Assembly: GCA_004564215.1 (NCBI GenBank)
Contig: CP024846.1
Span: 992,001 to 1,056,000 of the forward strand
Length of the DNA stretch: 64,000 nucleotides
Reading direction: 5' to 3'
DNA from: Beijerinckiaceae bacterium
GTDB taxonomy: Bacteria > Pseudomonadota > Alphaproteobacteria > Rhizobiales > Beijerinckiaceae
Below the pieces are notes generated by a model. It made no database searches, was not told the DNA's origin, and saw only the letters and a list, made by a program, of their open reading frames with translations. Both the position numbers and the translations under genes were made by a program. Below are positions 53,135-63,988 of the stretch, one piece after another. Position 1 is the stretch's first letter, and each line of letters starts with the position of its first letter.

Positions 53135-54223
53135 ATGTTTGCCTATATCGCGCGCCGCCTCCTCTTCATGATTCCGACCGTCTTCGGGATCCTGCTGATC
53201 AACTTCATGATCGTCCAATTCGCGCCCGGCGGTCCGGTGGAGCGGGTCCTGGCGCAGTTGCAAGGACTCGACTCCGGGGCCACGGCGCATTTCGGCGGCG
53301 GCGGAGAAGCCAGCAGCTCCAGCACAAGCGATTTCTCGTCAAAATACCGCGGCGCCCAGGGCCTCGATCCAAAATTCATTGCCGAACTCGAAAAGCAATT
53401 CGGATTCGACAAGCCCGCCTATGAGCGTTTCTTTCTGATGCTCAAAAACTATGCCACTTTCGATTTCGGGCGATCCTATTTCCGCGACGTGCCGGTGCTG
53501 CAACTCATCAAGGAAAAGCTGCCGGTTTCGATCTCGCTCGGCCTATGGATGACGTTTCTCTCCTATGCGATTTCGATCCCGCTTGGCATCAAGAAAGCGG
53601 TCAGCGATGGCTCGCGCTTTGACGTGTGGTCCTCGGCCATCGTCATCACCGGCTATGCGATTCCAAGCTTCTTGTTTGCGATCCTTCTGATCGTGCTTTT
53701 CTGCGGTGGCTCGTTTTGGCAAATCTTTCCGTTGCGCGGATTAACCTCGGAGAACTGGTCACAGTTTTCGCTTGCCGGCAAGGTCACCGATTATCTGTGG
53801 CATATCACCCTGCCCGTGATTTCAATGACCCTTGGAGCCTTCGCAACCTCGACCTTTCTCACCAAGAATTCCTTTCTGGACGAGATCGCCAAGCAATATG
53901 TCCAGACCGCGCGGATGAAGGGCTTAAGCGAACGGCGCGTGCTCTATGGTCACGTCTTTCGCAATGCCATGATGATCGTCGTCTCGGGCTTTCCCGGCGC
54001 CTTCATCGCGGCTTTCTTCGGCGGTTCTCTTTTGATCGAGACGATATTCTCTCTCGATGGCTTGGGGCTTCTTTCGTTTGAATCGATCGTCAATCGCGAC
54101 TACCCCGTGGTTTTCGCGGATCTTTATATTTTCGCGCTGCTCGGACTGATCGTGAATCTTATGTCCGATCTCACATATATGTGGATCGATCCGCGCATCG
54201 ATTTCGAGACCAGGGAGACTTAG
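53135..54223 (+). CDS. yejB: Peptide ABC transporter permease YejB
   Basis: Inner-membrane permease of the Yej system, 362 residues from ATG 53135. It starts with the family pattern MFAYIARRLLFMIPTVFGIL and FAPGGPVERVLAQL, carries the long periplasmic insert characteristic of YejB (Gly/Ser-rich EASSSS then KFIAELEKQFGFDKPAYERF), and has five further membrane segments with the EAA-type loop YVQTARMKGLSERRV. Begins 10 bp after yejA and ends 2 bp before yejE. Confidence 0.9.
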   Translation: MFAYIARRLLFMIPTVFGILLINFMIVQFAPGGPVERVLAQLQGLDSGATAHFGGGGEASSSSTSDFSSKYRGAQGLDPKFIAELEKQFGFDKPAYERFFLMLKNYATFDFGRSYFRDVPVLQLIKEKLPVSISLGLWMTFLSYAISIPLGIKKAVSDGSRFDVWSSAIVITGYAIPSFLFAILLIVLFCGGSFWQIFPLRGLTSENWSQFSLAGKVTDYLWHITLPVISMTLGAFATSTFLTKNSFLDEIAKQYVQTARMKGLSERRVLYGHVFRNAMMIVVSGFPGAFIAAFFGGSLLIETIFSLDGLGLLSFESIVNRDYPVVFADLYIFALLGLIVNLMSDLTYMWIDPRIDFETRET

Positions 54224-54225
54224 CC

Positions 54226-55398
54226 GTGCGCGCCTCCCTGTCAGGTGACGCGATCGCCACCAAGCGACTCGCGCCAGCCGAACAAAAGCCCGGATTGTTT
54301 CGGTTAAGTCCGATCAACCGGCGCCGTCTTGCAAATTTCAAAGCCAACCGGCGTGGCTATTGGTGCTTTTGGATCTTTCTCGTTTTCTTTGTCCTGTCGC
54401 TCTTCGCAGAATTCATTGCCAACGATAAGCCGTTGCTCGTCGTCTATAAGGGCGAGCTTCTGTTTCCGATTCTGCACGATTATCCGGAAGAGAAATTCGG
54501 CGGATTTCTCGCTCAGACGGACTATCGGGACGCCGTCATCGATAAGGAGATCGAGGACCACGGCTTCATGATCTGGCCGCCGGTTCGCTACTCCTACAAG
54601 ACCATCAACCGCCACCTGCCGGTTCCCGCGCCTTCGCCGCCAACCTGGATGCTGAGCAATGCGCAATGCCGCACGGCGGCGGAGCGGTTCACCAAAGATA
54701 AAAACGGCAATTGCAGCGATCTTGAATGGAACTGGCTCGGCACCGACGATCAGGGCCGCGATGTGCTCGCCAGACTGATCTATGGCTATCGCCTGTCCCT
54801 AGTGTTCGGCCTGACCTTGGCCGGCATCTCCTCCGTCATCGGAATCGCTGCTGGTGCCATCCAAGGCTATTTCGGCGGCTGGACGGATCTTATCTTCCAG
54901 CGAATGATCGAAATTTGGTCGTCGTTGCCGCATCTCTATCTGTTGATCATCATTTCCTCGATCATCACGCCCAGCTTTTTCGTGCTGCTCGGCATCCTCC
55001 TCCTGTTCTCCTGGGTCTCGCTGGTGCACGTGGTGCGCGCGGAATTTTTGCGGGCGCGCAATTTCGAATATGTGAACGCCGCGCGCGCGCTCGGGCTCTC
55101 CAACGGCACGATCATCGTCAAGCATGTCTTGCCGAACGCGATGGTTGCGACCCTCACCTTCTTGCCATTCGTTCTCAACAGTTCGATCACGACGCTGACC
55201 GCCCTGGATTTCCTGGGGTTCGGCCTGCCGCCGGGTTCGCCCTCGCTGGGCGAGCTGCTGCTTCAGGGAAAGTCCAACCTGCAGGCGCCCTGGCTCGGCC
55301 TCACCGGCTTCCTCGTCATCGCATTCATGCTCTCGCTGCTGGTTTTCATTGGGGAAGCCGTGCGCGACGCATTCGACCCAAGAAAGACGCTTCGATAG
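54226..55398 (+). CDS. yejE: Peptide ABC transporter permease YejE
   Basis: Second membrane component of the Yej importer, 390 residues from GTG 54226 (GGGAG lies eight bases upstream). It has the family N-terminus LSPINRRRLANFKANRRGYW, a first membrane segment (FLVFFVLSLFAEFIAN), the long periplasmic region with YPEEKFGGFL and HDY, GTDDQGRDVLARLIYGYRLSL, and the EAA-type loop EYVNAARALGLSNGTIIVKH. YejF follows after 60 bp. Confidence 0.9.
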   Translation: MRASLSGDAIATKRLAPAEQKPGLFRLSPINRRRLANFKANRRGYWCFWIFLVFFVLSLFAEFIANDKPLLVVYKGELLFPILHDYPEEKFGGFLAQTDYRDAVIDKEIEDHGFMIWPPVRYSYKTINRHLPVPAPSPPTWMLSNAQCRTAAERFTKDKNGNCSDLEWNWLGTDDQGRDVLARLIYGYRLSLVFGLTLAGISSVIGIAAGAIQGYFGGWTDLIFQRMIEIWSSLPHLYLLIIISSIITPSFFVLLGILLLFSWVSLVHVVRAEFLRARNFEYVNAARALGLSNGTIIVKHVLPNAMVATLTFLPFVLNSSITTLTALDFLGFGLPPGSPSLGELLLQGKSNLQAPWLGLTGFLVIAFMLSLLVFIGEAVRDAFDPRKTLR

Positions 55399-55458
55399 AG
55401 GCTGGTATCGTTTCGTCTACTCAACCGTCCTTCGGCCTAGTGGGGTAAAATTCTTTTC

Positions 55459-57084
55459 GTGCCTGACGCTCCTCTCCTTCAAGTCCGTGATCTCACCGTT
55501 CTCTTCCCGCAGGAGAAAACGGTCACCCGCGCGGTCGACGGCGTGTCCTTCACGCTCAAACGCGGGCGTACGCTCGCGTTGGTTGGAGAATCGGGGTCCG
55601 GCAAATCGGTGACCGCGCTTTCGATCGTGCGTTTGCTGGGGTCCGCGGTTAAGCCGCAAGGCCAAGTGTTGTTCAAGGGTGAAGATCTTCTGTCGTGCCG
55701 AGGGTCGCGCTTGCGCGAGATCCGGGGCGCCGAAATCACCATGGTCTTCCAGGAACCGATGACCTCGCTCAATCCGCTGCATACGGTCGAGCGGCAAATC
55801 GGCGAGATCCTGGAACTGCATGGCGCACGGGGCGCCGACAAGATTCGGCATCGCATCATCGAATTGTTGAAGGAGGTCGGGATCCCCGACCCTGGCGAAC
55901 GCCTCGGGGCCTACCCGCATCAGCTGTCCGGCGGCCAACGCCAAAGGGTAATGATCGCCATGGCGCTTGCCAACAGGCCGGAGCTTTTTATCGCCGACGA
56001 ACCGACAACGGCGCTCGACGTCACGGTTCAGGCGCAAATTCTCGAACTTCTCAAGCAGCTGCAGGCGCGCCACAACATGGCGATGCTTTTCATCACGCAT
56101 GATCTCGGGATCGTTCGCCGTATCGCCGACGACGTCGCGGTGATGCAGAAAGGCAAGATCGTCGAGACAAACACGGTCGCCGAGCTTTTCGCCGCGCCGC
56201 ATCACCCTTACACTCAGGCTCTCATCGCCGCCGAACCGAAGGGAACTCCTCCCGCCATCGACCTTGCGGCGAAGCCGATCCTCGAGGCAAAGGATATAAG
56301 GGTCTGGTTTCCGATCAAGCGCGGATTCTTCCGCAAGACGGTCGGATTCGTCAAGGCGGTCGATGGCGTATCGGTCAGCGTGCGCGAAGGCCAGACGGTC
56401 GGCGTCGTTGGCGAATCCGGTTCAGGAAAGACGACACTTGGTCTTGCCCTGTTGCGGCTCATTCGTTGCCAAGGCGCGATCGTTTACTTGGGACAACGGA
56501 TCGAAGGCTTCAACTTCAAGACGATGCGGCCGCTACGGCGCGATATGCAGATCGTATTCCAGGATCCCTATGGATCTTTATCGCCCCGCCTTTCGGTCGC
56601 CGACATTGTCGGCGAAGGCCTCGGCGTTCAGTATAAATCCATGCCGCTCTGGCAGCGGCGCGAAGTGGTGGCGCACGCCCTTGCCGACACCGGCCTCGAT
56701 CCGGCCGCGATGGACAGATATCCGCATGAGTTTTCGGGCGGCCAAAGGCAACGCATCGCGATTGCCCGCGCCATTGTTCTCGAGCCAAAATTTATCGTTC
56801 TCGACGAGCCGACTTCGGCGCTCGACATGTCGGTGCAAGCGCAAATCGTCGATCTCTTGCGCGACCTCCAAAAACGGCGGGGCCTCGCTTATCTCTTCAT
56901 CAGCCATGATCTCAAGGTGGTTCGCGCGCTCGCCAGCGAAATCATCGTCATGCGGCAGGGCAAGGTCGTGGAAGCCGGCGTCGCCGCGGAGCTTCTTAGT
57001 CATCCTCAAAGCGCCTACACACGGGCGCTTTTTGCGGCCGCCTTCGACATCAAGGCCGAGGATGGGGCGGCCGTGAGCCAGTAG
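55459..57084 (+). CDS. yejF: Peptide ABC transporter ATP-binding protein YejF (two ABC domains)
   Basis: ATPase of the Yej importer; 541 residues with two tandem nucleotide-binding domains. The first has [25 protein letters not shown] and [13 protein letters not shown]; the second (from about 280) has [29 protein letters not shown] and [17 protein letters not shown] start at 55459. Fused dual-ATPase architecture is typical for YejF. deoB starts 10 bp after its stop, which links peptide import with nucleoside salvage in one transcript. Confidence 0.93.
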   Translation: MPDAPLLQVRDLTVLFPQEKTVTRAVDGVSFTLKRGRTLALVGESGSGKSVTALSIVRLLGSAVKPQGQVLFKGEDLLSCRGSRLREIRGAEITMVFQEPMTSLNPLHTVERQIGEILELHGARGADKIRHRIIELLKEVGIPDPGERLGAYPHQLSGGQRQRVMIAMALANRPELFIADEPTTALDVTVQAQILELLKQLQARHNMAMLFITHDLGIVRRIADDVAVMQKGKIVETNTVAELFAAPHHPYTQALIAAEPKGTPPAIDLAAKPILEAKDIRVWFPIKRGFFRKTVGFVKAVDGVSVSVREGQTVGVVGESGSGKTTLGLALLRLIRCQGAIVYLGQRIEGFNFKTMRPLRRDMQIVFQDPYGSLSPRLSVADIVGEGLGVQYKSMPLWQRREVVAHALADTGLDPAAMDRYPHEFSGGQRQRIAIARAIVLEPKFIVLDEPTSALDMSVQAQIVDLLRDLQKRRGLAYLFISHDLKVVRALASEIIVMRQGKVVEAGVAAELLSHPQSAYTRALFAAAFDIKAEDGAAVSQ

Positions 57085-57094
57085 GACGGGAACC

Positions 57095-58363
57095 ATGCCG
57101 CGCGCCCTTTTGCTCGTTCTCGATTCGGTTGGTTGCGGGGGCGCGCCTGACGCCGCCGATTATGGCGATGCCGGCGCGGATACGCTCGGCCACCTTGCCT
57201 TGGCTTGCGCCGAGGGCCGCGGCGACCGAAAGGGGATGCGCCAGGGGCTCCTGCGCCTCCCGAACCTCGACCGCCTGGGGCTTGGTCTGACCGCCGAGGC
57301 CTCGAGCGGCACTTTGCCCCCCGGCCTGACACGTCCTCACAAGCCTGCGGGGCTCTGGGGCTATGGGATTGAGACCGCGCACGGCAAGGATACGCCCTCG
57401 GGCCATTGGGAAATGGCCGGGGCGCCGGCCGCCGCGGCCTGGGGCTTTTTTCCCAAGACGCAACCCTGCTTTCCGCCCGAACTGACCGAAGCCTTGATCG
57501 CGCGGGCCAAGCTTCCGGGCATTTTAGGGAATTGTCACGCCCAGGGCGTCGAAATCATCGAACGGCTCGGAGCGGAGCATCTGAGCACCGGCGCGCCGAT
57601 CTGCTACACCTCGGCGGACTCGGTGTTTCAAATCGCCACGCATGAAAAAATCTTCCCGCTTGAAAGGTTCTATGAGGTCTGCCGCATCGCACGGGGCTTA
57701 TGCGACTCCCTCAACATCGGGCGGGTGATCGCGCGCCCGTTCGATGGCAACCCCAAAGAAGGATTTTTTCGGACCCCGCATCGAAAGGACTTCGGCCTCC
57801 TTCCGCCACCGGGCAATCTCCTGGAGAGGCTTGCAACCGCGGGACGCGCCATGGTGTCGATCGGCAAGATCGGGGATATTTTTGGGCATCGCTTCACCGG
57901 CATCGAAATCAAGCGGGATGGCAATATGGCGCATTTCGATGCAACGCTCGAGGCCTTGCGCGGACTTGCCGATGGCGGACTGATCTTCACGAATTTCGTC
58001 GATTTCGACACGGATTTCGGGCACCGCCGCGACGTCGCCGGCTATGCCCATTGCCTGGAAACCTTCGACGCCCGCCTGCCCGAGCTTTTCGCATCGATGC
58101 GGCCTGGCGACATTGCCGTCATCTCGGCTGATCACGGCAATGACCCGACCTGGAGGGGAACCGATCACACCCGCGAGAATGTCCCAATCCTTTGTTTCAG
58201 CCCGACTGTCGAGTCCGGAACGATGGGGAGGCGGGCCACGCTCGCCGATGTCGGCGCGAGCCTCGCGGCCCATTTGGGGTTACCTCCGACGCGCGCAGGC
58301 CTATCCTGGTATGAAGAGGCCTTCTTAGAAACAAGCAGTTCGGTCAAAGGATCACCTTCGTGA
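57095..58363 (+). CDS. deoB: Phosphopentomutase DeoB
   Basis: Interconverts (deoxy)ribose 1- and 5-phosphates in nucleoside catabolism. 422 residues, alkaline-phosphatase superfamily: metal motifs [20 protein letters not shown] and [11 protein letters not shown] at the start, [13 protein letters not shown] with the catalytic Thr, [20 protein letters not shown], and [11 protein letters not shown] with a final DHTRE. ATG 57095 follows yejF by 10 bp. Its stop overlaps the upp GTG. Confidence 0.95.
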   Translation: MPRALLLVLDSVGCGGAPDAADYGDAGADTLGHLALACAEGRGDRKGMRQGLLRLPNLDRLGLGLTAEASSGTLPPGLTRPHKPAGLWGYGIETAHGKDTPSGHWEMAGAPAAAAWGFFPKTQPCFPPELTEALIARAKLPGILGNCHAQGVEIIERLGAEHLSTGAPICYTSADSVFQIATHEKIFPLERFYEVCRIARGLCDSLNIGRVIARPFDGNPKEGFFRTPHRKDFGLLPPPGNLLERLATAGRAMVSIGKIGDIFGHRFTGIEIKRDGNMAHFDATLEALRGLADGGLIFTNFVDFDTDFGHRRDVAGYAHCLETFDARLPELFASMRPGDIAVISADHGNDPTWRGTDHTRENVPILCFSPTVESGTMGRRATLADVGASLAAHLGLPPTRAGLSWYEEAFLETSSSVKGSPS

Positions 58364-59001
58364 AGCAGGAGGTCGAGGGCGTCCACGTCGTCAGTCATCC
58401 ATTGGTGCAGCATAAGCTCACCTTGATGCGCGATCGCGGTCAATCGACAAAGGACTTCCGCCAATTGCTGAACGAGATCGGCATGCTTCTTTGCTATGAG
58501 ATCACCCGCGACCTGCCGCTCGAAATGATCGACGTTGAGACGCCCGTGGCGAAGACAAGGTCGCCGGTGATTTCCGGCAAGAAACTGATCTTCGCGCCGA
58601 TCCTGCGCGCCGGAGCGGGGTTCCTCGACGGTATGCTCAATCTCGTGCCATCGGCGCGCGTCGCCCATATCGGACTTTACCGCGATCCCAATACGCTCGA
58701 AGCCGTAGAATATTATTTCAAGGTTCCGCAGGATCTCGCCGAACGCCTCGTCATCCTCATGGACCCCATGCTGGCGACAGGCAATTCAGCCAGCGCCGCA
58801 ATCGCGGGACTGAAAAAGCGCGGCGCAAAGGAAATCCGTTTCGTCTGTCTGCTCGCGGCGCCGGAAGGCATTGCCAAACTTCGCTCCGGCCATCCCGACG
58901 TGACGATTTGGACAGCGGCGCTCGACGAGCGGCTGAATGATCACGGCTATATCGTCCCGGGTCTCGGCGATGCCGGCGATCGTGTATTTGGAACCAGATA
59001 A
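58360..59001 (+). CDS. upp: Uracil phosphoribosyltransferase
   Basis: Salvages uracil to UMP with PRPP. 213 residues starting at GTG 58360, which overlaps the deoB stop (GTGA). Motifs: [48 protein letters not shown] and the PRPP loop [21 protein letters not shown], ending [14 protein letters not shown]. Last gene of the yej-deoB-upp operon. Together deoB and upp recover ribose and uracil from nucleosides. Confidence 0.96.
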   Translation: MKQEVEGVHVVSHPLVQHKLTLMRDRGQSTKDFRQLLNEIGMLLCYEITRDLPLEMIDVETPVAKTRSPVISGKKLIFAPILRAGAGFLDGMLNLVPSARVAHIGLYRDPNTLEAVEYYFKVPQDLAERLVILMDPMLATGNSASAAIAGLKKRGAKEIRFVCLLAAPEGIAKLRSGHPDVTIWTAALDERLNDHGYIVPGLGDAGDRVFGTR

Positions 59002-59257
59002 GCAGAACCCCTGGTATCCCGTTAAGTTCAATAAGTTCAGCCCCTTTGCCGCAGTGGGACCATTCTCTTTTTTTCACAATTTCCATCATTAATGACCAAT
59101 CTCCAGCCGTAACTTTGCCATTGTTGATTTTTAATAAAGATGGAGTGAGATTGGTTAATGCTAAGCAATACCATTGTGGTTGCAAGTTATGTTGCAACGA
59201 ATTGGCTTGCTGCGCGTTTAAGGTGTAAGTCTGGTTAGACAAAGGGTCCTGCTGCCC

Positions 59258-60796
59258 ATGGTTCACCTTGAACTTCTGTACAAACCTACAGGGATTAACC
59301 GCAAGGCATCGACCGGTAGACTGGTCGTTGTGTCGAATCGTGTCCCTTTGCCATCGCCTTCATCCGGCCCTTCCGCCGGCGGGCTGGCGGTCGCGCTTGA
59401 GGCTGCTCTCCGAGAGCGCGGTGGCTTGTGGTTTGGCTGGTCAGGGAAAACCAGCGAAGAGACCGACCCTGCCCCGCAATTAAGAAGTTTCGGACCGATC
59501 ACCTATGCGGTGTGCGATCTGCCGCGGCGCGATATAGAGCAATATTATCATGGCTTCGCCAATGGCGCTTTATGGCCCATCTGCCATTACCGGCTCGACC
59601 TCGCCGATTTGTCGGAATGCAATGCCGCCGCCTATTTCCGCGTAAACGAGCAATTTGCCCGCCGCTTGGCCAAGATGCTGCGTCCGGACGATATCGTTTG
59701 GGTGCATGACTATCATTTCATGCCCATGGCGAGTTTCCTGCGCCAATTGGGCTGCGCCAACCGAATCGGCTTCTTCCTCCATATACCGTGGCCGGGCCCG
59801 GATGTGGCAACCGCCTTGCCCGCCTACCAGCGGCTCATCCGTTCCTTGGGATCCTATGATGTCATCGGATTTCAAACCAATTCCGACGCCGATAATTTCC
59901 GCGATTGCATTGTGAATGCCAATGCCGGGCGGGTCGCTGGCGGTGATTGGTGCGAAGTCGACGGCCGCCGCGTCCAGGTGAACGCGTTTCCTATCAGCAT
60001 TGACACCCAGGCTTTCGCGCAAGAGGCGCAGGCCGGTGAAAAAAATATTTCCGTGAAGCGGACGCTGGCCAGCCTCGACGGGCGCGACTTGATTATCGGC
60101 GTCGATCGGCTGGATTATTCAAAGGGCCTGAAAAAGCGCATCGAAGCGTTCTGTGGTTTCATCGAACGTTCGCCGCAAGCGACACGGGCACGGGTAACCA
60201 TGCTGCAGATCACCCCCAAGTCGCGCTCGGAAGTTCCCGAATATGCCCGTATGCAGCGCGAGCTGGCGGAAGAAGTCGGCCGGGTCAACGGCAAGCTCGG
60301 AGACGTGGACTGGACCCCGCTCCGCTATATCAACAAGACGATCAGCCGATCGGCCCTTGCGGGGCTCTATCGCATCGCCCGCATCGGCCTTGTGACTCCT
60401 TTGCGTGACGGCATGAATCTGGTCGCCAAGGAATATGTTGCGGCGCAATCGCCGGAAAACCCCGGCGTGCTCATATTGTCCCAATTCGCTGGCGCCGCCC
60501 AGGAACTGAAGAGCGCGCTGATCGTCAACCCCTATGACGTCGAAGCGACCTCTGCCGCCATCGCACGTGCTTTCACCATGCCGATCGAGGAGCGCAAAGA
60601 TCGTTGGAACGCCATGATGACGGTGCTTCGCGCCAATACCATCCATGATTGGACGACCCATTTCCTCCAGGCCTTAGGCAGTGAGCCGGACGGCGCCGAA
60701 ATCGATTCGGCCCTGAACGGCCCTTCCGCGAGCGCCGAGATAGGGCGGTCCGATTCGCGCCCCGCGCCGCCGCTTTGGACCGCGCTGCGGCACTGA
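59258..60796 (+). CDS. otsA: Trehalose-6-phosphate synthase OtsA
   Basis: Makes trehalose 6-phosphate from UDP-glucose and glucose 6-phosphate; product is an osmoprotectant. 512 residues of GT20: [64 protein letters not shown], the [18 protein letters not shown] phosphate-binding region, [16 protein letters not shown] and [14 protein letters not shown]. No otsB is adjacent. The 256-bp upstream gap (59002-59257) is AT-rich and gene-free; it probably carries the promoter. Confidence 0.95.
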   Translation: MVHLELLYKPTGINRKASTGRLVVVSNRVPLPSPSSGPSAGGLAVALEAALRERGGLWFGWSGKTSEETDPAPQLRSFGPITYAVCDLPRRDIEQYYHGFANGALWPICHYRLDLADLSECNAAAYFRVNEQFARRLAKMLRPDDIVWVHDYHFMPMASFLRQLGCANRIGFFLHIPWPGPDVATALPAYQRLIRSLGSYDVIGFQTNSDADNFRDCIVNANAGRVAGGDWCEVDGRRVQVNAFPISIDTQAFAQEAQAGEKNISVKRTLASLDGRDLIIGVDRLDYSKGLKKRIEAFCGFIERSPQATRARVTMLQITPKSRSEVPEYARMQRELAEEVGRVNGKLGDVDWTPLRYINKTISRSALAGLYRIARIGLVTPLRDGMNLVAKEYVAAQSPENPGVLILSQFAGAAQELKSALIVNPYDVEATSAAIARAFTMPIEERKDRWNAMMTVLRANTIHDWTTHFLQALGSEPDGAEIDSALNGPSASAEIGRSDSRPAPPLWTALRH

Positions 60797-60834
60797 GATT
60801 TGCCGATCGGGAGGACCGCTCAAAGCGGAAATGG

Positions 60835-61101
60835 TCAGCTGCGCCGGATTTTCACATCGAGGTCGGGGACGATTTCCAACAGTAGGCGCAAATCGAGCAG
60901 AGCGCCGCTGAGCGTGTCGAACACATGCGCATCATCGGTCACGCCTGAGAACGAGGCCTGTAGGATTCCATCGACCGTCGCAACACCGCGCAAGGTTCCG
61001 CTCCCCTCCAGCATGCGCTTTTTGATTGCGTCGGAAAGTGCACGTTCTATTTCGATTTGATCCACCACGACCGCGTCCTCCATCTCGGCAGTAACGAGCA
61101 C
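60835..61101 (-). CDS. Small hypothetical protein
   Basis: Not recognised; 88 residues from GTG 61101 or 82 from ATG 61083. The product (AEMEDAVVVDQIEIERALSD, GSGTLRGVATVDGILQ, ending VPDLDVKIRRS) is acidic and looks helical then beta. The frame keeps typical coding-strand codon use but no good ribosome site is evident, and it is open upstream without an ATG. It is convergent with otsA. It may be a real minor gene or a chance frame. Confidence 0.4.
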   Translation of the reverse strand: MLVTAEMEDAVVVDQIEIERALSDAIKKRMLEGSGTLRGVATVDGILQASFSGVTDDAHVFDTLSGALLDLRLLLEIVPDLDVKIRRS

Positions 61102-61264
61102 TGACGCGCTTGGCTTCAGCGCATCCGCCCTCGCAATCTTTCGCCCGGGCGCTATTTATAAGTTGGTTGGCGCTTCAGCCAGGGCTATATTTCACACACC
61201 AAACAAAAACGGAATACACACATAAGATCGGAAACAAAGGCTTTTGAGACGAGGGAGGTACATT

Positions 61265-61465
61265 ATGATCCCCCTGTTAGCTCTTTGGGTCGGTGCTCTC
61301 AGTGTCGTTAGTATTTTCAACAGCGTTCCGCCCGAGAATACGCGGCAGAATGTCTATGGGATCGCGCTCTGGATTTTATCCTGCTGCATTTTGGTAATTT
61401 CAGCCGCGATTTTCATGGTCAGTATCGTTTCACCCTTGGGAATCCATCCGCAAGGCTACACTTAA
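61265..61465 (+). CDS. Small two-segment membrane protein
   Basis: 66 residues with GGGAGG six bases before ATG 61265. Two hydrophobic segments, IPLLALWVGALSVVSIF and VYGIALWILSCCILVISAAI, separated by SVPPENTRQN, suggest an inner-membrane hairpin. No family recognised. The strong ribosome site supports a real gene. Confidence 0.6.
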   Translation: MIPLLALWVGALSVVSIFNSVPPENTRQNVYGIALWILSCCILVISAAIFMVSIVSPLGIHPQGYT

Positions 61466-61581
61466 GGCGTTGCGCGATCGCGGCGCGACCAGCTGAATGC
61501 GCGGAGACGGTTGCTGTTCCCTGCCCGCAGCGGGTTAGGAAAAGCGGGCTTCGCGTTTCGACTTTAAGAGGAGGCGAGCCG

Positions 61582-61773
61582 ATGCATTTTACTGTCGGGC
61601 TTAAGCTGAACGGCAGGACGGACCATGTTCTCGTCGACGCCGAAGATGCGCTCATCGCCGCGCTTAAAGTCAAGGCGGATCGCCCGGACGCCGTGATTAC
61701 CTATGTCCGCCAACAAAATCGGCGCGGTGATGCACGGCATCCTTCGCATGCCCTTGCCGAAGGCAATCAATAA
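61582..61773 (+). CDS. Small conserved-looking cytoplasmic protein
   Basis: 63 residues with GAGGAGG ahead of ATG 61582. Reads MHFTVGLKLNGRTDHVLVDA and EDALIAALKVKADRPDAVIT, then a basic tail. Looks like a beta-strand/helix mini-domain. I do not recognise a named family. Ribosome site and composition support coding. Confidence 0.55.
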   Translation: MHFTVGLKLNGRTDHVLVDAEDALIAALKVKADRPDAVITYVRQQNRRGDARHPSHALAEGNQ

Positions 61774-61798
61774 AGGCGCCGCGGCAACAAGGCCCCTT

Positions 61799-62395
61799 TT
61801 ATGATTTGCTGGCTTGGATACCGCTGATGGCCATTTGAATCGGCCGCAAGGCCAATCTGGCGAGGCTAAAATAGAATTTCCGCAATTTCGTCGTCTGCGC
61901 GACAAAGCCTTCATAGGAGGTCTTTGCATAGTCCGTCTGGATCTGGATTGCGCTGTCCACCGACTTGGCCCTCACCAGATCCTCGACGAAAACCAGACTG
62001 TTGTCGATCGACTTTTTCGAATAGACCGTCCATTCGGCAATGAAGGCCTGAAAGATGGCCGCGAAGGAAAAAAATGGCAGCGTTACTGCCGGGTGCACAT
62101 CTGACGACCGGTGTGAGCCGTTATTTTCCACAACGTGCGTGCTGAGATCCCTGCCCGTAATTGCAGCTTCGGCCGTCCCGGTGCCCGGGGCCAGCTCAAA
62201 GCTGGAGACCTGCGTGCCCCCCTCTTCGCCATGCTCGGAACTGGCAAATACGCCTTCATTTTCTAGAGCGGCTTCCGCTTCCGGGCGCGCGGTCACTGGA
62301 GCGGTTTCATTGGCTTTGGGCGTGCCGCGCCGTCTTGCCACGCGACGTGCCTTAGGCAGGCCAGATTCCTTGGCAGGGTCTGTTTCTTTAACCAC
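61799..62395 (-). CDS. Phasin-family protein
   Basis: Likely granule-associated phasin, which coats polyhydroxyalkanoate granules. 198 residues from GTG 62395 (GGGGG six bases upstream). The first 100 residues are low-complexity, basic then acidic. The phasin helix region (about 110-195) includes [40 protein letters not shown] and [20 protein letters not shown], the amphipathic pattern of PF09361-like proteins. The N-terminal extension is longer than in most phasins. No phaC is in the window. Confidence 0.72.
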   Translation of the reverse strand: MVKETDPAKESGLPKARRVARRRGTPKANETAPVTARPEAEAALENEGVFASSEHGEEGGTQVSSFELAPGTGTAEAAITGRDLSTHVVENNGSHRSSDVHPAVTLPFFSFAAIFQAFIAEWTVYSKKSIDNSLVFVEDLVRAKSVDSAIQIQTDYAKTSYEGFVAQTTKLRKFYFSLARLALRPIQMAISGIQASKS

Positions 62396-62583
62396 GTCAT
62401 ACCCCCGATGTTGATGTCTTAACCGATGGTCGGAGCCTAAAAATCGGCGAATCGGTTTCGCATCGATACCTTATGAAAATTATGCGCCAATTACGCCGGG
62501 ATTGTGCTGCGCTGCGATACAGGCTCCGGGCTCTGGCAATGTTGATGGCATGGGATCCACCTTCCCGCCCAGCAAGAATCGAA

Positions 62584-62626
62584 GAACAAAAAAAGAACTT
62601 GAAGCCGCGAACAAATCATGTACAAT
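62584..62626 (+). promoter_or_regulatory. SOS (LexA) box overlapping the recA promoter
   Basis: GAAC at 62584-62587, seven A's, GAAC at 62595-62598: the reverse complement of GTTC-N7-GTTC, the LexA site of Rhizobiales and Rhodobacterales. It directly abuts TTGAAG (62599-62604, -35) which is 16 bases from TACAAT (62621-62626, -10). LexA bound here would block the promoter. Confidence 0.82.
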
Positions 62627-62685
62627 TCCATTATTGCAGCGCACGTTGCGCGTGGACTTCGCACATGCCAGAAGGGAATATAGCC

Positions 62686-63762
62686 GTGCCTCCAGCCAGC
62701 CTTCGCGTCGTAGAAGGGACATCCGTGGACAAAACCAAGGCGCTCGACGCCGCTCTGTCGCAGATCGAACGCGCCTTCGGGAAGGGCTCGATCATGCGGC
62801 TGGGCAAAAACCAGAAGGTTGTCGAGATCGACACCGTGCCGACGGGTTCGCTCGGCCTGGACATTGCCCTCGGTGTCGGGGGACTCCCGCGCGGGAGAGT
62901 GATCGAGATTTACGGCCCTGAATCGTCTGGCAAAACGACCTTGACCTTGCATGTCATCGCCGAAGCCCAGAAAAAGGGCGGCGTCTGTGCCTTCATCGAC
63001 GCCGAACATGCGCTCGATACCATCTATGCCCGTAAACTCGGGGTCAATCTCGAAGATCTTTTGATTTCGCAGCCTGACACCGGCGAGCAGGCGCTTGAGA
63101 TCACCGATACGCTGGTCCGCTCCGGCGCTGTCGATGTTCTGGTCATCGATTCGGTCGCAGCCTTGACCCCGCGCGCCGAAATCGAAGGCGAAATGGGCGA
63201 CAGCCAGCCGGGCCTTCAGGCGCGCCTCATGAGCCAGGCTCTGCGCAAACTCACCGCGTCGATTTCGCGCTCGCAGACAATGGTGATCTTCATCAATCAA
63301 ATCCGGATGAAGATCGGCGTCATGTATGGCAGCCCCGAGACTACGACCGGCGGGAATGCTTTGAAGTTCTATGCCTCGGTTCGGCTCGACATTCGCAGGA
63401 TCGGATCGATCAAGGACCATGACGAAGTCACGGGCAACCAGACTCGGGTCAAGGTCGTCAAGAACAAAGTCGCCCCGCCGTTCAAACAGGTCGAATTCGA
63501 CATCATGTACGGCGAAGGCATATCGAAAATAGGGGAGCTTATCGATCTTGGCGTAAAGGCCGGCGTCGTCGAAAAATCCGGAGCCTGGTTCTCCTACGAC
63601 AGTCAGAGACTCGGCCAAGGCCGGGAAAATTCCAAGAATTTCCTCAAAGCCAATCCGCAGCTTGCCGAGCGGATCGAAAAGGAAATACGCGAGAACTCGG
63701 GTCTCATCGCCGATCGCATTCTCGATCAGGCTGATGGATCGGCCGAGGACACCGGCAGCTAG
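62686..63762 (+). CDS. recA: Recombinase RecA
   Basis: Strand-exchange ATPase for homologous repair and SOS induction. From GTG 62686 the product is 358 residues; AAGGGA lies eight bases upstream of it. ATG 62665 would add MPEGNIA without a ribosome site, and the longer open frame to 62473 runs through the promoter. Core motifs are [22 protein letters not shown] (quoted in part), [34 protein letters not shown], and [20 protein letters not shown] palindromic repeat begins right after its stop. No recX or lexA is present nearby. Confidence 0.96.
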   Translation: MPPASLRVVEGTSVDKTKALDAALSQIERAFGKGSIMRLGKNQKVVEIDTVPTGSLGLDIALGVGGLPRGRVIEIYGPESSGKTTLTLHVIAEAQKKGGVCAFIDAEHALDTIYARKLGVNLEDLLISQPDTGEQALEITDTLVRSGAVDVLVIDSVAALTPRAEIEGEMGDSQPGLQARLMSQALRKLTASISRSQTMVIFINQIRMKIGVMYGSPETTTGGNALKFYASVRLDIRRIGSIKDHDEVTGNQTRVKVVKNKVAPPFKQVEFDIMYGEGISKIGELIDLGVKAGVVEKSGAWFSYDSQRLGQGRENSKNFLKANPQLAERIEKEIRENSGLIADRILDQADGSAEDTGS

Positions 63763-63875
63763 AGCGCTTCCCGATCAGATGGAATCATCTGATCGAAAAG
63801 GAATCGCTCAAGTTCAACGAGTTGGAGCATGTTCTAATCGAAAAAGTCGGTCAACTTTTTCGGAACATGCTCTAG
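63763..63875. repeat. Dispersed 113-bp palindromic repeat, family 1, copy 2
   Basis: Same length as the copy at 16110-16222 and differing at two bases. It starts immediately after the recA stop codon, so the double hairpin could also define the 3' end of the recA mRNA. As in copy 1, its right end GCTCTAG closes the outer inverted repeat. Confidence 0.92.
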
Positions 63876-63919
63876 ACTTAGCGCCAAAGTCAACGCGATT
63901 AATGGGCAGCCTATCAGGC

Positions 63920-63988
63920 TTATGCCGGCGCCCCCGGGACTCGACGGCTTCTGGCTCTCGATCCTGCGGTCAGCCGGCATAATTTTTT
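63920..63988 (+). repeat. 10-bp inverted repeat with T-run downstream of recA
   Basis: TTATGCCGGC (63920-63929) pairs perfectly with GCCGGCATAA (63973-63982), followed by TTTTTT. The loop is 43 bases, long for an intrinsic terminator. It may end the recA transcript or be part of a repeat cut by the window edge. Confidence 0.4.

Noticed and set aside
62473..62685. Longer N-terminus for RecA
   Set aside because: The frame passes through the SOS box and promoter; GTG 62686 has the better ribosome site and matches the family length.
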